Part shown: positions 34,930-44,309 of the stretch, piece after piece | Position numbering within the stretch: the first letter of the stretch is position 1 | Layout of the letters: each line of letters starts with the position of its first letter | Source: an uncultured Coriobacteriaceae bacterium | Lineage (GTDB): Bacteria > Actinomycetota > Coriobacteriia > Coriobacteriales > Atopobiaceae | NCBI GenBank assembly: GCA_902793195.1 | Contig: CADBCS010000010.1 | Span: 1 to 64,000, forward strand | DNA: 64,000 bases | Reading direction: 5' to 3' | Program-made: the position numbers and the translations under genes | The notes under the pieces: generated by a model | Told to the model about the DNA's origin: nothing | The model's input: only the letters and a program-made list of their open reading frames with translations | Databases searched by the model: none

Positions 34930-37152
34930 TTAGTGCCGGCGGAACGTGATGGCAACAGCCAGTCCTGCGACGAGCACCGCGACGGCTATGCCGCAAATGA
35001 CGAGGGTCTCGGTCGTGTATGACTCGGCTTGGTCCGTCTCAGCCGCCGCCGTTGCGTCATCGACCGACTCTGGTGTGTCCGTCTCGTCGGGCTGCTCTTC
35101 CGGACCACCGGCTGGCTGGTCACCCCGGCCGCCAGCGTCGCTCTGATTGCCCGCGTCGCCCTGGTCGTCCGGATTGCCCGGATTGCCTCGGCCGCCCATA
35201 CCCAATTGCGCGTCGCTGGTGTCTCCCGCGGTCGTCGCAACATCGTCGAGCGTCACTTCCTCCTCCGCCTCGCCAATCGCGATGCGATAGGTTTCGCCCT
35301 GCACCATTTGCGGACAGCTGAGGTTAACGGAGGTGAAGCTGCATGGCACCTCGTATGAGAGAAGCTCGTTGCCGTCCGCATCCAGCAACGTCACGGTAGT
35401 CCCCTCCTCGGAGCCACTGCTGTAGCCATAGAGGACGGAGCATTGCGTCGACGACGAATCGAAGCCCTCGGCCATGGACGATCCGCCACAGGCCACAACG
35501 GTGCCGCCGCTTATCGCGCACACGCCGCCGCTCTCGCTTCCATAGTCGATGGCGCTGTTGCTGCCGTCACCCTTCATGCTCACGCGCACGTCTCCACCGG
35601 TAACGACAATGTCGCCGTTCGAGTCCAATCCGTCGGCATCACGTCCGGTTTCGTTAACGATCGTGACGCTTCCGCCGCTTATGTGAATCCAGGGACTCTC
35701 GGCCTGCTCGGTTGCGACGGTGTCGGTATTCGTGCCGGTGGTCTCGTCGTTGGCAGCGTTCTCGGATTCCACTGCGTCACCCTGGGACATGTCTCCCTGG
35801 GGCCTATCGCCCTGGGGCCTATCGCCTTGGGGCATGTCACCTTCCGGTCGCTCCCCCATCTGAGGCCGTTCGCGATCGTTTGCATCGGTGTTGGTCGGGG
35901 TCTCACCTTGCCCACCTTCCGCCTCTTGGTTGGCGTCGCCGTCCTGGCTGGCATCCGCGTTCTGTTCGGCTTCTGCGTCCTGTTCGGCTTTCTCGTCCTG
36001 GTCGGCGTCACCGTCCTGGCCGGCTTCGTCGTCTCGCGCCTCTGGCATCTGTCTCATGCCTCCGCCGGGGCCGCCCATGTCGCCACGGCCACCGCCCATG
36101 TCTCCGCCGGGACCGCCACCCATGGCGCCTGAGCTCTCTCCGCTGCTTGCGTTGAGGCCGTCATCTGCGGGATACGCCGTAACGTCACCGCCAGTCACGT
36201 CAATGTAGAGAGCCTGGATTCCCTCATAGCACTCCTCGATGAGAATTGTGGCGCCAGAGACCGTGCACGTGCCGCCTGACTTTATGCCATGGTGGCCCTG
36301 CTCCGTGCCCGTCGTGATGGTAACGTCACCACCGGCAATGGTCACGTCTCCCGGCGCCACCATGCCCTCGTCGGCACTCGTCACCGCAATGCTGCCCGAA
36401 TCCACATAGAGGTAGCCGTTCTCCTCGTCCACAGCCAAGCCATCGTCGCCTGCGGTCACGTTAAGCGTCGCCGCGCATACGCGCAGGCTGTCGTTTGCGT
36501 GCATGCCGTCCGTGGGTGCATCAACCACAATATCGCCGCCAGCAATCACCAGGTCGTCGTTTGCCGAGATCCCGTGCTTGTAGCCCGCCGTCACGACGAG
36601 CTTGCCCCCACCGTTAATGGTGAGGTCATCATGGGCGAAGATTGTGCCGTCGGTGTTGTCGGCAAGCGCCACCTCGTCGTAGGTCTCTCCGCTCGTCAGC
36701 GTGTTGGTGGAGCCGTCTGCAAGCGTCAGGAAGACCTTGTCCGCCTGATCCACCACGATGCAGGCATCCGTATCGTTGGTAATGCTCACGCCATCGAGCA
36801 GAATCCACACCTTGGAGTTGGCATTCGCATCCACGGAAAGGCTTCCTTGCTCCAGCGCGCCGGACACCACATACCTTCCGGAGCTGGCAATGGTCACGTC
36901 CCCGTTCGAGACGTACGCCCCAGAACCCAAGATAGTTGCCGTATCCCCGTTCAACGTGATGGTCGTTGCGCCAGCCGTGTCCCAGCTCCCATTGAGGTCG
37001 TTGTCGGTAAAGTACGCATCGTCGGAGTGAGCGTCGGCATCGGCGTCCACCGTCGTCTTAATCCCCAGCTTCTCGTCATTCACAAACGCAAAGGTCACAG
37101 CGATGGTCAGCGCCGTGATAACGAGGGCGATGGCATCAAAGTGCTTGCGCAT
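34930..37152 (-). CDS. Cell-surface carbohydrate-binding beta-helix protein (Cthe_2159-like)
   Basis: The 740-aa extracellular protein is anchored at both ends: an N-terminal signal/anchor helix (IALVITALTIAVTFAF) and a C-terminal helix (TLVICGIAVAVLVAGLAVAI) before RRH. Between them a parallel beta-helix is suggested by repeated short strands of the form DxTIxGGxVxVT (for example DDLTINGGGKLVVTAG). The family includes polygalacturonate-binding Cthe_2159. The helix is split by a Gly/Met/Pro-rich and Glu/Asp/Gln-rich insert (about 335-480) with tandem PQGDR/PQGDM units. It is the last gene of a three-gene run with DUF4956 (nine bases) and a VTC-type polymerase. The operon suggests a surface or polyphosphate-linked role (inference). 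Confidence 0.82.
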   Translation of the reverse strand: MRKHFDAIALVITALTIAVTFAFVNDEKLGIKTTVDADADAHSDDAYFTDNDLNGSWDTAGATTITLNGDTATILGSGAYVSNGDVTIASSGRYVVSGALEQGSLSVDANANSKVWILLDGVSITNDTDACIVVDQADKVFLTLADGSTNTLTSGETYDEVALADNTDGTIFAHDDLTINGGGKLVVTAGYKHGISANDDLVIAGGDIVVDAPTDGMHANDSLRVCAATLNVTAGDDGLAVDEENGYLYVDSGSIAVTSADEGMVAPGDVTIAGGDVTITTGTEQGHHGIKSGGTCTVSGATILIEECYEGIQALYIDVTGGDVTAYPADDGLNASSGESSGAMGGGPGGDMGGGRGDMGGPGGGMRQMPEARDDEAGQDGDADQDEKAEQDAEAEQNADASQDGDANQEAEGGQGETPTNTDANDRERPQMGERPEGDMPQGDRPQGDRPQGDMSQGDAVESENAANDETTGTNTDTVATEQAESPWIHISGGSVTIVNETGRDADGLDSNGDIVVTGGDVRVSMKGDGSNSAIDYGSESGGVCAISGGTVVACGGSSMAEGFDSSSTQCSVLYGYSSGSEEGTTVTLLDADGNELLSYEVPCSFTSVNLSCPQMVQGETYRIAIGEAEEEVTLDDVATTAGDTSDAQLGMGGRGNPGNPDDQGDAGNQSDAGGRGDQPAGGPEEQPDETDTPESVDDATAAAETDQAESYTTETLVICGIAVAVLVAGLAVAITFRRH

Positions 37153-37161
37153 AGCAGACGC

Positions 37162-37833
37162 CTACCCCATGTAGTCGCCGTTATAGCTCACCAAGACGGC
37201 ACTGTCCACGCCATCGATGTTAGCCAGGGCATTCACGATATCGGTGTTGTCGTCCTTGAGGCGCACCTCAAGGTTGAGTTCGACCATGTTGCGCTGGGCG
37301 GTCTTGCTCTTAACCACGCAACGTGCCACGTTACCCTCGAGGTAGGACAGGGCTTGCTGTTCGGTGACATGGTCCGCACAACGAAGCACCACGATATACG
37401 GGTTGCTCAGGTCCCTGCGGTTGGCGAAGAACAGGATCACCAAGCCCACCAGCACGCTGCCGAACACGGCCAAAGGTATCATGCCGGCAGCCAGCACGAT
37501 GCCGGCGGCTATCGACCAAAAGAGGAACGCAATGTCCAGCGGCTCCTTGATAGCCGTGCGAAAGCGCACGATGGAAAGCGCGCCCACCATACCAAGGGAC
37601 AGCACCACATTGCTGGTAACCGCCAGAATCACAAGTGTGGTTATCATCGTGAGCGCCACAAGCGTCACGCCAAAGGTGGAGGAATACATCACACCAGAGT
37701 ATGACTTCTTGTAGATAAAGTAGATGAACACACCCAATCCAAAGGCCAACACGAGCGCCAGCACCATGTCGAGGATGCTCACGGCGGTCACGTTCTCCAA
37801 AAAGCTCGAGGTAAAGATGTCGTTGAATGACAT
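37162..37833 (-). CDS. DUF4956 membrane protein
   Basis: The 223-aa protein has about four N-terminal membrane helices and a cytoplasmic C-terminal ferredoxin-like part. It starts MSFNDIFTSSFLENVTAVSI. GMVGALSIVRFRTAIKEP is the recognisable DUF4956 block between helices. Proteins of this family are very often encoded next to VTC-type polyphosphate polymerases and surface CotH or beta-helix proteins, exactly as here. A role as the membrane channel or anchor for the polymerase is inference. GGAAGGAGACGACGT lies just upstream of the ATG. It is 42 bases downstream of the VTC gene and nine bases upstream of the beta-helix gene. Confidence 0.88.
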   Translation of the reverse strand: MSFNDIFTSSFLENVTAVSILDMVLALVLAFGLGVFIYFIYKKSYSGVMYSSTFGVTLVALTMITTLVILAVTSNVVLSLGMVGALSIVRFRTAIKEPLDIAFLFWSIAAGIVLAAGMIPLAVFGSVLVGLVILFFANRRDLSNPYIVVLRCADHVTEQQALSYLEGNVARCVVKSKTAQRNMVELNLEVRLKDDNTDIVNALANIDGVDSAVLVSYNGDYMG

Positions 37834-37875
37834 ACGTCGTCTCCTTCCAAAAACAACGATTCTGTTTACGCGTCT

Positions 37876-38559
37876 CTAGCCATAGACGCGACATTGGGCA
37901 TACTTTGAAAATGCGGTCACGCGCCTGCCAGGCGTCTGTACGCAATCGCGAATGATGGAGGGCAGGAAGTCATCCCATTTGACCTCCATGAGTATTGGCA
38001 CGTCTCCCGCGGGAATCGTGACGCAGTCGGGATCTAGAAAGTCGGTGCACGCAAGTCCGGTCCGCAGCCCGTAGTCAAAGGTCACGCGAACGTTTCCCGG
38101 CGCATAGACGTATGGCTCGCGCGTGTACTCCACGATTGTCTTTGGGAGCAGACCCTCATATCGCATCTTGCAGTACAGCTCCTGGACGAGCGGACGCTCC
38201 GAGTCCATCATCCAGCCGATGTCACCGTCCACGATGGCGCGTGCCTCATCCTCCGTGAGCATGGCGCTGTATTTGGTTCCCAAACCGCCGCGCTTGCTCT
38301 TCTTCTCCAGATGGATGAACGAGGTGTCTCCGTTGTACAGACGGATGCGAAACTTCTCGCGCATGTTGACGCCGTCTATCTTCTCGCGCAGTGCCTTGTC
38401 GTCGAGGTTGTCGAAGTACAGGCTGCGAATGAGGTACTTACCGCCAATTGCATGCCTGTCCAGCTGCATAACCGCGCTCACGCGCGACCGGATGGTTAAA
38501 AGGTCAATATAGGCAAGCTGATGCTTCCACTCGTGTCGATAGCGTATTGACTGTTTCAT
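37876..38559 (-). CDS. Polyphosphate polymerase (VTC domain) protein
   Basis: The 227-aa VTC-domain protein belongs to the triphosphate-tunnel enzymes that polymerise polyphosphate from ATP in eukaryotic VTC complexes. Tunnel residues are seen in YRHEWKHQL, YLIRSLYFDN, REKFRIRLYNG, IHLEKKSKRGG, VEYTREPY, RVTFDYGLRT and MEVKWDDFLP, alternating basic and acidic strands as expected. The start at 38559 is chosen for GGGGAGGTGG seven bases upstream; the longer open frame has no site. It is the first gene of the VTC-DUF4956-beta-helix operon. In bacteria its product and regulation are not well defined. Confidence 0.88.
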   Translation of the reverse strand: MKQSIRYRHEWKHQLAYIDLLTIRSRVSAVMQLDRHAIGGKYLIRSLYFDNLDDKALREKIDGVNMREKFRIRLYNGDTSFIHLEKKSKRGGLGTKYSAMLTEDEARAIVDGDIGWMMDSERPLVQELYCKMRYEGLLPKTIVEYTREPYVYAPGNVRVTFDYGLRTGLACTDFLDPDCVTIPAGDVPILMEVKWDDFLPSIIRDCVQTPGRRVTAFSKYAQCRVYG

Positions 38560-38827
38560 AGTTCCACCTCCCCTCGCCCTCGTCTTGCGAACGGCTTCAA
38601 TATATCTATTGAACTTGAACCGTTGCTTAACGGATGGAGAGATGTTCTGGCTCTCTGCAAAACGCGGGTAAGCTTTAAGGTAACCTGATGCCATTTGTGC
38701 AAATAAATGTACCTAGACGACGGGCCGGTGGAGTTTGGCACCAGCTCGGGCCCGCCTGCGGTCCGGCGCACGCACCCCGAATTCCTGCACCGAGCGTGGC
38801 CACGCACGTTCGCCGTCGGTCTCCACC

Positions 38828-39080
38828 GTGTGCGATTTGGCGCCGCGCCGCGGCACCGCGCACGATTTGGTGACAAAAGCAATCCCTGCCGCGCACGATT
38901 TGGCGCCGCGGCACCGCCACCGCGCACGATTCTGTGACAAAAGCAATCCCTGCCGCGCACGATAAACGGCCCAGACCGTACGCGGTAGGGTCCCTTTTGT
39001 GCCAGAAATCGTACGCACCGTCCCGAACGGGGCCCGAAATCGCGCGCGGCAGGGACCCTTCTCGACCAGAAATCGCGCGC
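38828..39080. repeat. Mosaic of 33-nt repeats: two forward, two inverted
   Basis: A 33-base unit (begins GCGCACGATT, ends CCCTGCC) occurs at 38858-38890 and 38922-38954 (31/33 identical). Diverged inverted copies lie at 38984-39016 and 39048-39080. The forward copies are 31 bases apart, the inverted copies also 31, and 29 bases separate the two pairs. The spacers themselves begin with the same GCGCACGATT word, giving a secondary period of about 31-33 bases. The surrounding 607-base gap (38560-39166) holds no gene I can support. It resembles REP/BIME-type mosaic elements rather than CRISPR because units flip orientation and diverge. Confidence 0.8.
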
Positions 39081-39107
39081 AGCGCGCGCCCCCTCGACGG
39101 TGAAAGA

Positions 39108-39135
39108 GGAGACCCCCGCGGATGCGGGGGCCTCC
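39108..39135 (-). terminator. Terminator of the giant surface-protein gene
   Basis: CCCCCGC-GGAT-GCGGGGG with flanking GGAG/CTCC pairs; on the minus strand it is followed by TCTTTC. It lies 31 bases after the stop codon. Confidence 0.75.
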
Positions 39136-39166
39136 CTCAGATGGCGGTGCCTTGCGCCCGTCTCGC

Positions 39167-42100
39167 CTACCTGGTCTTGTAGGCCGCCTTGGACGCGTCG
39201 TAGCCCGCGGGCGTGGCGCCCTTGGGCAGCAGCTGGACCTCCACGGCCTCCACGCGCCTGGAGAGCCCGGCGGTGCCGGCGCTCGCGCCGTCCCTCGCCC
39301 AGCCGAGCCAGCCGTAGGTCTGGCTGTGGGCGCGATACCACACGCTGAGGTGCCTGGAGGCCTCGCCGGACAGGCTGATCCGCACAGCCTCCACGCGCTT
39401 GGACTGGCCGGTGGTGCCGGAGAGCTTGCCGTCGGACCTCCAGCCCTGCCAGCCGATGCCCTGCACGTGCGAGCGGTAGGTGATCTTGCCGCCCCAGGGC
39501 AGGCCGGAGAGCTTGAGGCCGAAGGCCTCGACGCGGCGGCTGCTGCCGGTCGTGCCGAAGGACATGCCGGAGCGCCCGACCCAGCCGAGCCCCTGCACGT
39601 GAGCCCTGCCGTCCGGGGTCGAGACGAAGGCCGCCTTGGCGGCGTCGTAGCCCTCGGGCACCTCGCCCTTCTTGAGCACGACGACCTCGTAGGCCTCCAC
39701 GCGCCTGCCCATGGCGCTCGTGCCGGCGGGCTCGCCGCCCCTGGCCCAGCCGAGCCAGCCGAAGGACTGGCTGTGGACGCGGTAGAACACGTCGTAGTTC
39801 TTCGCCATGTCGCCGGTCAGGCGCATCTGCACGGCCTCGATGCGCTTGGACTTGCCGACGGTGCCGGAGAGCCCGCCGTTCCTGGCCCAGGCCCTCTCCC
39901 AGCCGATGCCCTGCACGTGGCTGCGGTACTCGACGTCGCCCGCGTACGGCTGGTTCTCGATCGCGACCCTGATGGACTCGACGCGCCTGGACGACCCGGT
40001 GGTGCCGGCCTCGGCGCCGTCGTGCACGGGCTTCGTGTCGCCTATGCCCTGCACGTGGGCGGAGTAGGTGCTGGTCACCTGCCCGGGCCCCGCGACCGTG
40101 AGGGTGCCGGCCTTGAAGCTGATGGCGTAGTTGTCGGAGGTCAGGCCGCTCGGCGTGATCTTGTAGGAGCCCGCCGGCGAGCCGGCCTTGTAGCCTGCGT
40201 AGTCGTAGGCGAGGGTGCCGGAGAGGACGGCCTCGGTCTCGCCGCCCACGAGGCCGTCGTAGTTGACGCCGTCGTTGGCCGGCGCGTCGCCGAAGCTGAC
40301 GGTCTTGTCCTTGGCCGTCACGGTGAGCGGTGCCGGGGCGATGGTGAAGTCGCAGGTCGCGGAGAAGGTCCGGGTCTCCGTAGATGACGATTGGAGCGTT
40401 TGCGTGATGACTGCCTTCGCGGTGTAGGTGCCGGCGTCCCTGGGCGCGGCATCGAGCTTCGTTTCGCCCTGGTAGTACTCGACGACGGGAACATTGAGGC
40501 CGATCTCGCTACCCTTCTCGAGCCCCCACTCGTCGAAGGCCTTGCCCTGGTAGGTGGCCTCGACCGTCACCTCGGACTTCTCGGCGTCGTACTCCTTGCC
40601 GTCGTAGGTCGCGTCCTTGGCGGAGATCTTCAGCGTGAGGGGGTCGTCCTCGTGGATGCTGCAGGCGTCCTGTGCGATGGACTCTTCGCTGACGCACCAG
40701 GCGTCGACGACCTTGTCGCCCTGCCGATACGCCCACGTGGTGCTCTCGTCGTGCACGTGGAGCTTGAGGGCGGCCTCGTCCTGCCCGCTTCCGTACCACC
40801 CGACATAAACGTCGTTGTGCTTTGTATCGCTGAAGAAGTGGGGGAAGGGAGTGCTGTTGCCCGTGGTCTTGTAGCCCGTCGTGAGCTTGATGTCACCGTC
40901 CTTTGTCGGAAGAGTGGCTGTCGTCACGCCGATTCTGCTCACATCAGCCAGCTTGCCCATGCCGTAAATAACAATCGTTTTCCCATCGCCCAGGAACACG
41001 TTGTTTTCGATCTCCGTTTTGCTCTTGCCTTCGCCTTCAACCTTTTTATTTCCCAGAACACTCACGTCAGCCATCACTGCTAGCGTGCCATTCGTTGAAG
41101 CGTGGTGCACGCCGGCGCCCTGACCCGACACCGTATTGCCAGTGATGCCATCCGACCTGATGAGCACAACGCCGCCGTCGATAAAGACGCCGCCACCGTC
41201 CTTGGCACTATTCCCAGTCACTACCATACCGTTATTGATTTTTATTAGACCATCAGAAGCGTAAAGAGCCTCGCCGCTTGGTGGCTCGCTCACAGTATCA
41301 AGCACATATACGCCGCCGCCGTTGCCGGTAGCTTTGTTGTTGACGATATCGACATAGCCAGATTCAATACCAGTATTATTATAGACATTGAATCGCGCTC
41401 TTTTTAGGTACAGACCCGCGCCGTTTACTGCCTCGTTTTCCGAGACGACGTTCTTCCCCTCCACTGTGGTGCCAAGGACGACCTCGCAACCATCCAGGAA
41501 CAGACCGCCGCCGTTGCCAGTGGGGTCACCGCCACCGTCTGTCATCTTGACGATATTCTTCGCTATGACGTTGCTTAAAAGATTAACTTCCGTGAAGCGA
41601 ATGGTACCCGTTCTCGGTTTGCCCGTAGCATACACGCCCGCGCCGTTTGCGGCCTCGTTTCCCGAGATGGTATTGCCGCTCATATCAATCTCGTCACCAG
41701 AGTTCCCAGCCACGATGCACACGCCGCCGCCGTTGCCGGTCGCGACGTTGCCGGTGGGCTTCTCGGATTCCTGGCTCGTGCCAGAACCATTCGCGCCCTC
41801 GCCGGGAACACCTATAACGTTGTTCTGCATCTGTAGTTTCATCCGTGACGTATCGGTCACGGCTTGGCTCACAACATACACGCCCGCGCCGTTTTGGGCC
41901 TTGTTGCCCGATATGGTATTACCGTCAATGGTGATTGGTTGCGAAGCGCCATGCGTTTCCTGGACACACACGCCGCCGCCGTTGCCGGTCGCGACGTTGC
42001 CGGTGATGGCATTCCCCTCTGTCGTCCATCCGTCTTTATAGCCTATTACGACATCGCCATCCGTCTGGGCATATATGCCCGCACCATTCGTGGCCTTGTT

Positions 42101-43618
42101 GCCCAGGATTTTGCTACCCGACATGGTTAAGATCGTGTACGGGCCCGCATACACGCCGCCGCCATCGCCATCAAAACCCTCGCCCACGCCGTTCCCGCTT
42201 ATCGTGGCGCCATCAATCTCCAGCCTAATATCTTTGCTTTCGACGCTCTTGGCATACACGCCGGACTTGCCGTTTCCCTTTACGATGCCACCTATCTTTA
42301 AATCGCGTCCCGTCGTGTTGTCTGCGCCATCCGCATAGACGCCGTATCCGGCATTGTCCGCGATGGTGCCAGCGGTATTGCCAGTTCTTTGATCAAACGT
42401 TCCATCTTTAGCAAGACTAACGCCGTTGCCCCCGTTCTTCTGGATGGTGCCGCCGATCTGGATGAATTGCCCGTGGAGTTCCGTTTCATGCGAGCTATCG
42501 ACCGAGACACCGTCACCTTCGTTCTTCTCGATGGTGCCGCCGATCTGTTTGAAATAGCCGTCAACGACCGAGACGCCATTGCCCTTGTTGCCGGAAACCT
42601 CGCTACCAGTAATGCTGTCGGTGATGGTGCCGCCGATGGTGCCACCGCTTTGTTCGAAACTGGCACCACGGGTAGCGGGACCATAGGTGCATTTGCCAAC
42701 ATAGACACCGCCCGCGCCGTTCCCCGTGATGGAGCCGCCCTGCTGCTTGAAGGTGGGCAATATGTTCGTGCCACTCTGCGTACTCGGGCTGGTGATTCCT
42801 TGCATCCGGACGCCGTAGCCCTTGCTGCCGGAGATGGTGCCCTTGCCCATGGTAAAGCTGCCGTAGGAGCCCACACGAACGCCGTCAGCCTTGGTGTTCT
42901 GTATGGTTCCGCTCCTCATCTCGAGCGTGGCGACATCACCGTTGGGCCGCAACCCGTCGGCAGTAATGCCCACCGAGACTCCTCCGCCTACGATTGCGCC
43001 CTTCCCACCTTCATCGCTGTCCTTAATGATCAGGTGGCCGGACAGGACGCTAATTGCGTAGTCGCCCTCACCGTCGAACGTGATGGTGTGGCCGTTGAGG
43101 TCGATGGCCCTCGTGCGGACTTGGCTCTCACCCGCTCCAGGCAATCCCTCCTCGGAGGCGGCGTCCGTAGAGCTCCCCATGGTCTTCCTGGTCTCTATCG
43201 TCACGTCCTTGGTGAGCGTGAGGGTGAGCTCGTCGGGCGTCTGGTCGCTGCCACTGCCGCCGAACAACGCAGAGAATGCTGCGGAGGCGTCCACGTAGCG
43301 ATCCGTGCCGACGATTGCCACGCAGTTGTCGTCGATCACGTCCTGCGCCGTGAGTGCGGGCTCGTCCACGGGCTCGTCCGACCCTTGGACGACGAGCTCG
43401 GGCTCGTTCGTGTTCTCCTGGACAGGCGTCGTATTCTCGTTCGCGACGCTCGCAGGCGTATCGTTCCCGTTCTCGTTTCCGACGGGCTCGACCGCCACCT
43501 CGCCCTGCGGCGGGACCGCCTCGGCGAGCGCCTGCGCGGGCACACCCCCCGTCATCATGGACACAGAAAGGAGGAACGCGAGCGCACCCCTTCCCCATCG
43601 TTTTGTAACGTCACTCAT
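39167..43618 (-). CDS. Giant secreted surface protein: beta-helix, MBG and ChW repeats
   Basis: The 1,483-aa secreted adhesin-like protein has a signal peptide at about residues 1-33 (GALAFLLSVSMMTGGVPAQALAE). An acidic linker follows. A long parallel beta-helix (about 100-880) is built from units such as GNTISGNKAQNGAGV and ATGNGGGVCV. Next come MBG-type domains (LTVTAKDKTVSFGDAP region, about 1010-1160). Six ChW-type repeats (about 1180-1483) follow in two sets of three, for example SHVQGIGWQGWRSDGKLSG. No LPxTG anchor is present, so ChW repeats may hold it at the surface. The start at 43618 has AAGGAGG six bases upstream. It probably mediates adhesion to host or bacterial glycans. Confidence 0.88.
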   Translation of the reverse strand: MSDVTKRWGRGALAFLLSVSMMTGGVPAQALAEAVPPQGEVAVEPVGNENGNDTPASVANENTTPVQENTNEPELVVQGSDEPVDEPALTAQDVIDDNCVAIVGTDRYVDASAAFSALFGGSGSDQTPDELTLTLTKDVTIETRKTMGSSTDAASEEGLPGAGESQVRTRAIDLNGHTITFDGEGDYAISVLSGHLIIKDSDEGGKGAIVGGGVSVGITADGLRPNGDVATLEMRSGTIQNTKADGVRVGSYGSFTMGKGTISGSKGYGVRMQGITSPSTQSGTNILPTFKQQGGSITGNGAGGVYVGKCTYGPATRGASFEQSGGTIGGTITDSITGSEVSGNKGNGVSVVDGYFKQIGGTIEKNEGDGVSVDSSHETELHGQFIQIGGTIQKNGGNGVSLAKDGTFDQRTGNTAGTIADNAGYGVYADGADNTTGRDLKIGGIVKGNGKSGVYAKSVESKDIRLEIDGATISGNGVGEGFDGDGGGVYAGPYTILTMSGSKILGNKATNGAGIYAQTDGDVVIGYKDGWTTEGNAITGNVATGNGGGVCVQETHGASQPITIDGNTISGNKAQNGAGVYVVSQAVTDTSRMKLQMQNNVIGVPGEGANGSGTSQESEKPTGNVATGNGGGVCIVAGNSGDEIDMSGNTISGNEAANGAGVYATGKPRTGTIRFTEVNLLSNVIAKNIVKMTDGGGDPTGNGGGLFLDGCEVVLGTTVEGKNVVSENEAVNGAGLYLKRARFNVYNNTGIESGYVDIVNNKATGNGGGVYVLDTVSEPPSGEALYASDGLIKINNGMVVTGNSAKDGGGVFIDGGVVLIRSDGITGNTVSGQGAGVHHASTNGTLAVMADVSVLGNKKVEGEGKSKTEIENNVFLGDGKTIVIYGMGKLADVSRIGVTTATLPTKDGDIKLTTGYKTTGNSTPFPHFFSDTKHNDVYVGWYGSGQDEAALKLHVHDESTTWAYRQGDKVVDAWCVSEESIAQDACSIHEDDPLTLKISAKDATYDGKEYDAEKSEVTVEATYQGKAFDEWGLEKGSEIGLNVPVVEYYQGETKLDAAPRDAGTYTAKAVITQTLQSSSTETRTFSATCDFTIAPAPLTVTAKDKTVSFGDAPANDGVNYDGLVGGETEAVLSGTLAYDYAGYKAGSPAGSYKITPSGLTSDNYAISFKAGTLTVAGPGQVTSTYSAHVQGIGDTKPVHDGAEAGTTGSSRRVESIRVAIENQPYAGDVEYRSHVQGIGWERAWARNGGLSGTVGKSKRIEAVQMRLTGDMAKNYDVFYRVHSQSFGWLGWARGGEPAGTSAMGRRVEAYEVVVLKKGEVPEGYDAAKAAFVSTPDGRAHVQGLGWVGRSGMSFGTTGSSRRVEAFGLKLSGLPWGGKITYRSHVQGIGWQGWRSDGKLSGTTGQSKRVEAVRISLSGEASRHLSVWYRAHSQTYGWLGWARDGASAGTAGLSRRVEAVEVQLLPKGATPAGYDASKAAYKTR

Positions 43619-43853
43619 GTATGTCCTCCTTCCCATTCCGCACCCAAGGCGCGGCCAACAGCCGACTCTTTTCATCTTTTTTCGCATTTTTGCCAACTTA
43701 TGCGTAAGAGGGCGTGTCGGAGCGGCACAAGGATGTCGGTGAGTGGTTGGGATGGCGGACGTTGCGCTCGACGTCGGGTGCTCGGCGCCGGGCGCGTGTC
43801 GCTGCTACATGCGGCCTTTCGCCCGTCGCGGACGAAGCGCCGAACCGGCGATG

Positions 43854-44309
43854 CTATGCGAGCAGGTCGAGCGTGTCCTGCGGGTTGTTGGCAGCACGCA
43901 CCTTTTGCGCCGCATGGGCGATCACGCCCTCCTCGTCGATGAGATAGGTCGTTCGCACCACGCCCATGGACACCTTGCCACGGGCTTTTTTCTCCTTCCA
44001 CACGTCGTAAGCCTTGATGACCTCGAGCTCCGTGTCGGAAAGCAAGGTGAATCCGAGTCCCTGGCGTTCCTCGAAGCGCTTGTGCGATGCCACCGAGTCC
44101 TTGCTCACACCCAGGATCACCGCTCCCCTCTCGGTGAACTGCGGCTGCAGCTGCGTGAACCCACAAGCCTGCTTGGTACAACCCGCGGTGTTGTCACGCG
44201 GATAGAAGTACAGCACCACCTTTCTCCCCCGGTAGTCCTCCAGGCGATGCATGACCCCGTTTTGGTCGGGAAGCTCGAAGCTCGGCGCAATGGTACCAAC
44301 ATCCAACAT
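43854..44309 (-). CDS. bcp: Thioredoxin-dependent peroxiredoxin, Bcp/PrxQ type
   Basis: The 151-aa peroxiredoxin reduces hydroperoxides in the cytoplasm. It begins MLDVGTIAPSFELPDQNG. The active site is YFYPRDNTAGCTKQACGF, with peroxidatic Cys in GC and resolving Cys five residues on, as in PrxQ. Later blocks ILGVSKDSVASHKRF and VRTTYLIDEEGVI are typical. ATG at 44309 has AAAGGGAACGACC upstream; the frame is open 58 codons more but without a ribosome site. It is divergent from the tRNA-Val gene and marks the left edge of the accessory region. Confidence 0.95.
   Translation of the reverse strand: MLDVGTIAPSFELPDQNGVMHRLEDYRGRKVVLYFYPRDNTAGCTKQACGFTQLQPQFTERGAVILGVSKDSVASHKRFEERQGLGFTLLSDTELEVIKAYDVWKEKKARGKVSMGVVRTTYLIDEEGVIAHAAQKVRAANNPQDTLDLLA

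Noticed and set aside
38828..39080. CRISPR array
   Set aside because: Units are only partly identical, change orientation, and the spacers share the repeat's own starting word; no cas genes.
39122..40387. Long plus-strand open frame opposite the ChW repeats
   Set aside because: It is antisense to a well-supported surface protein; its composition follows from the GC-rich reverse strand, and it has no ribosome site.
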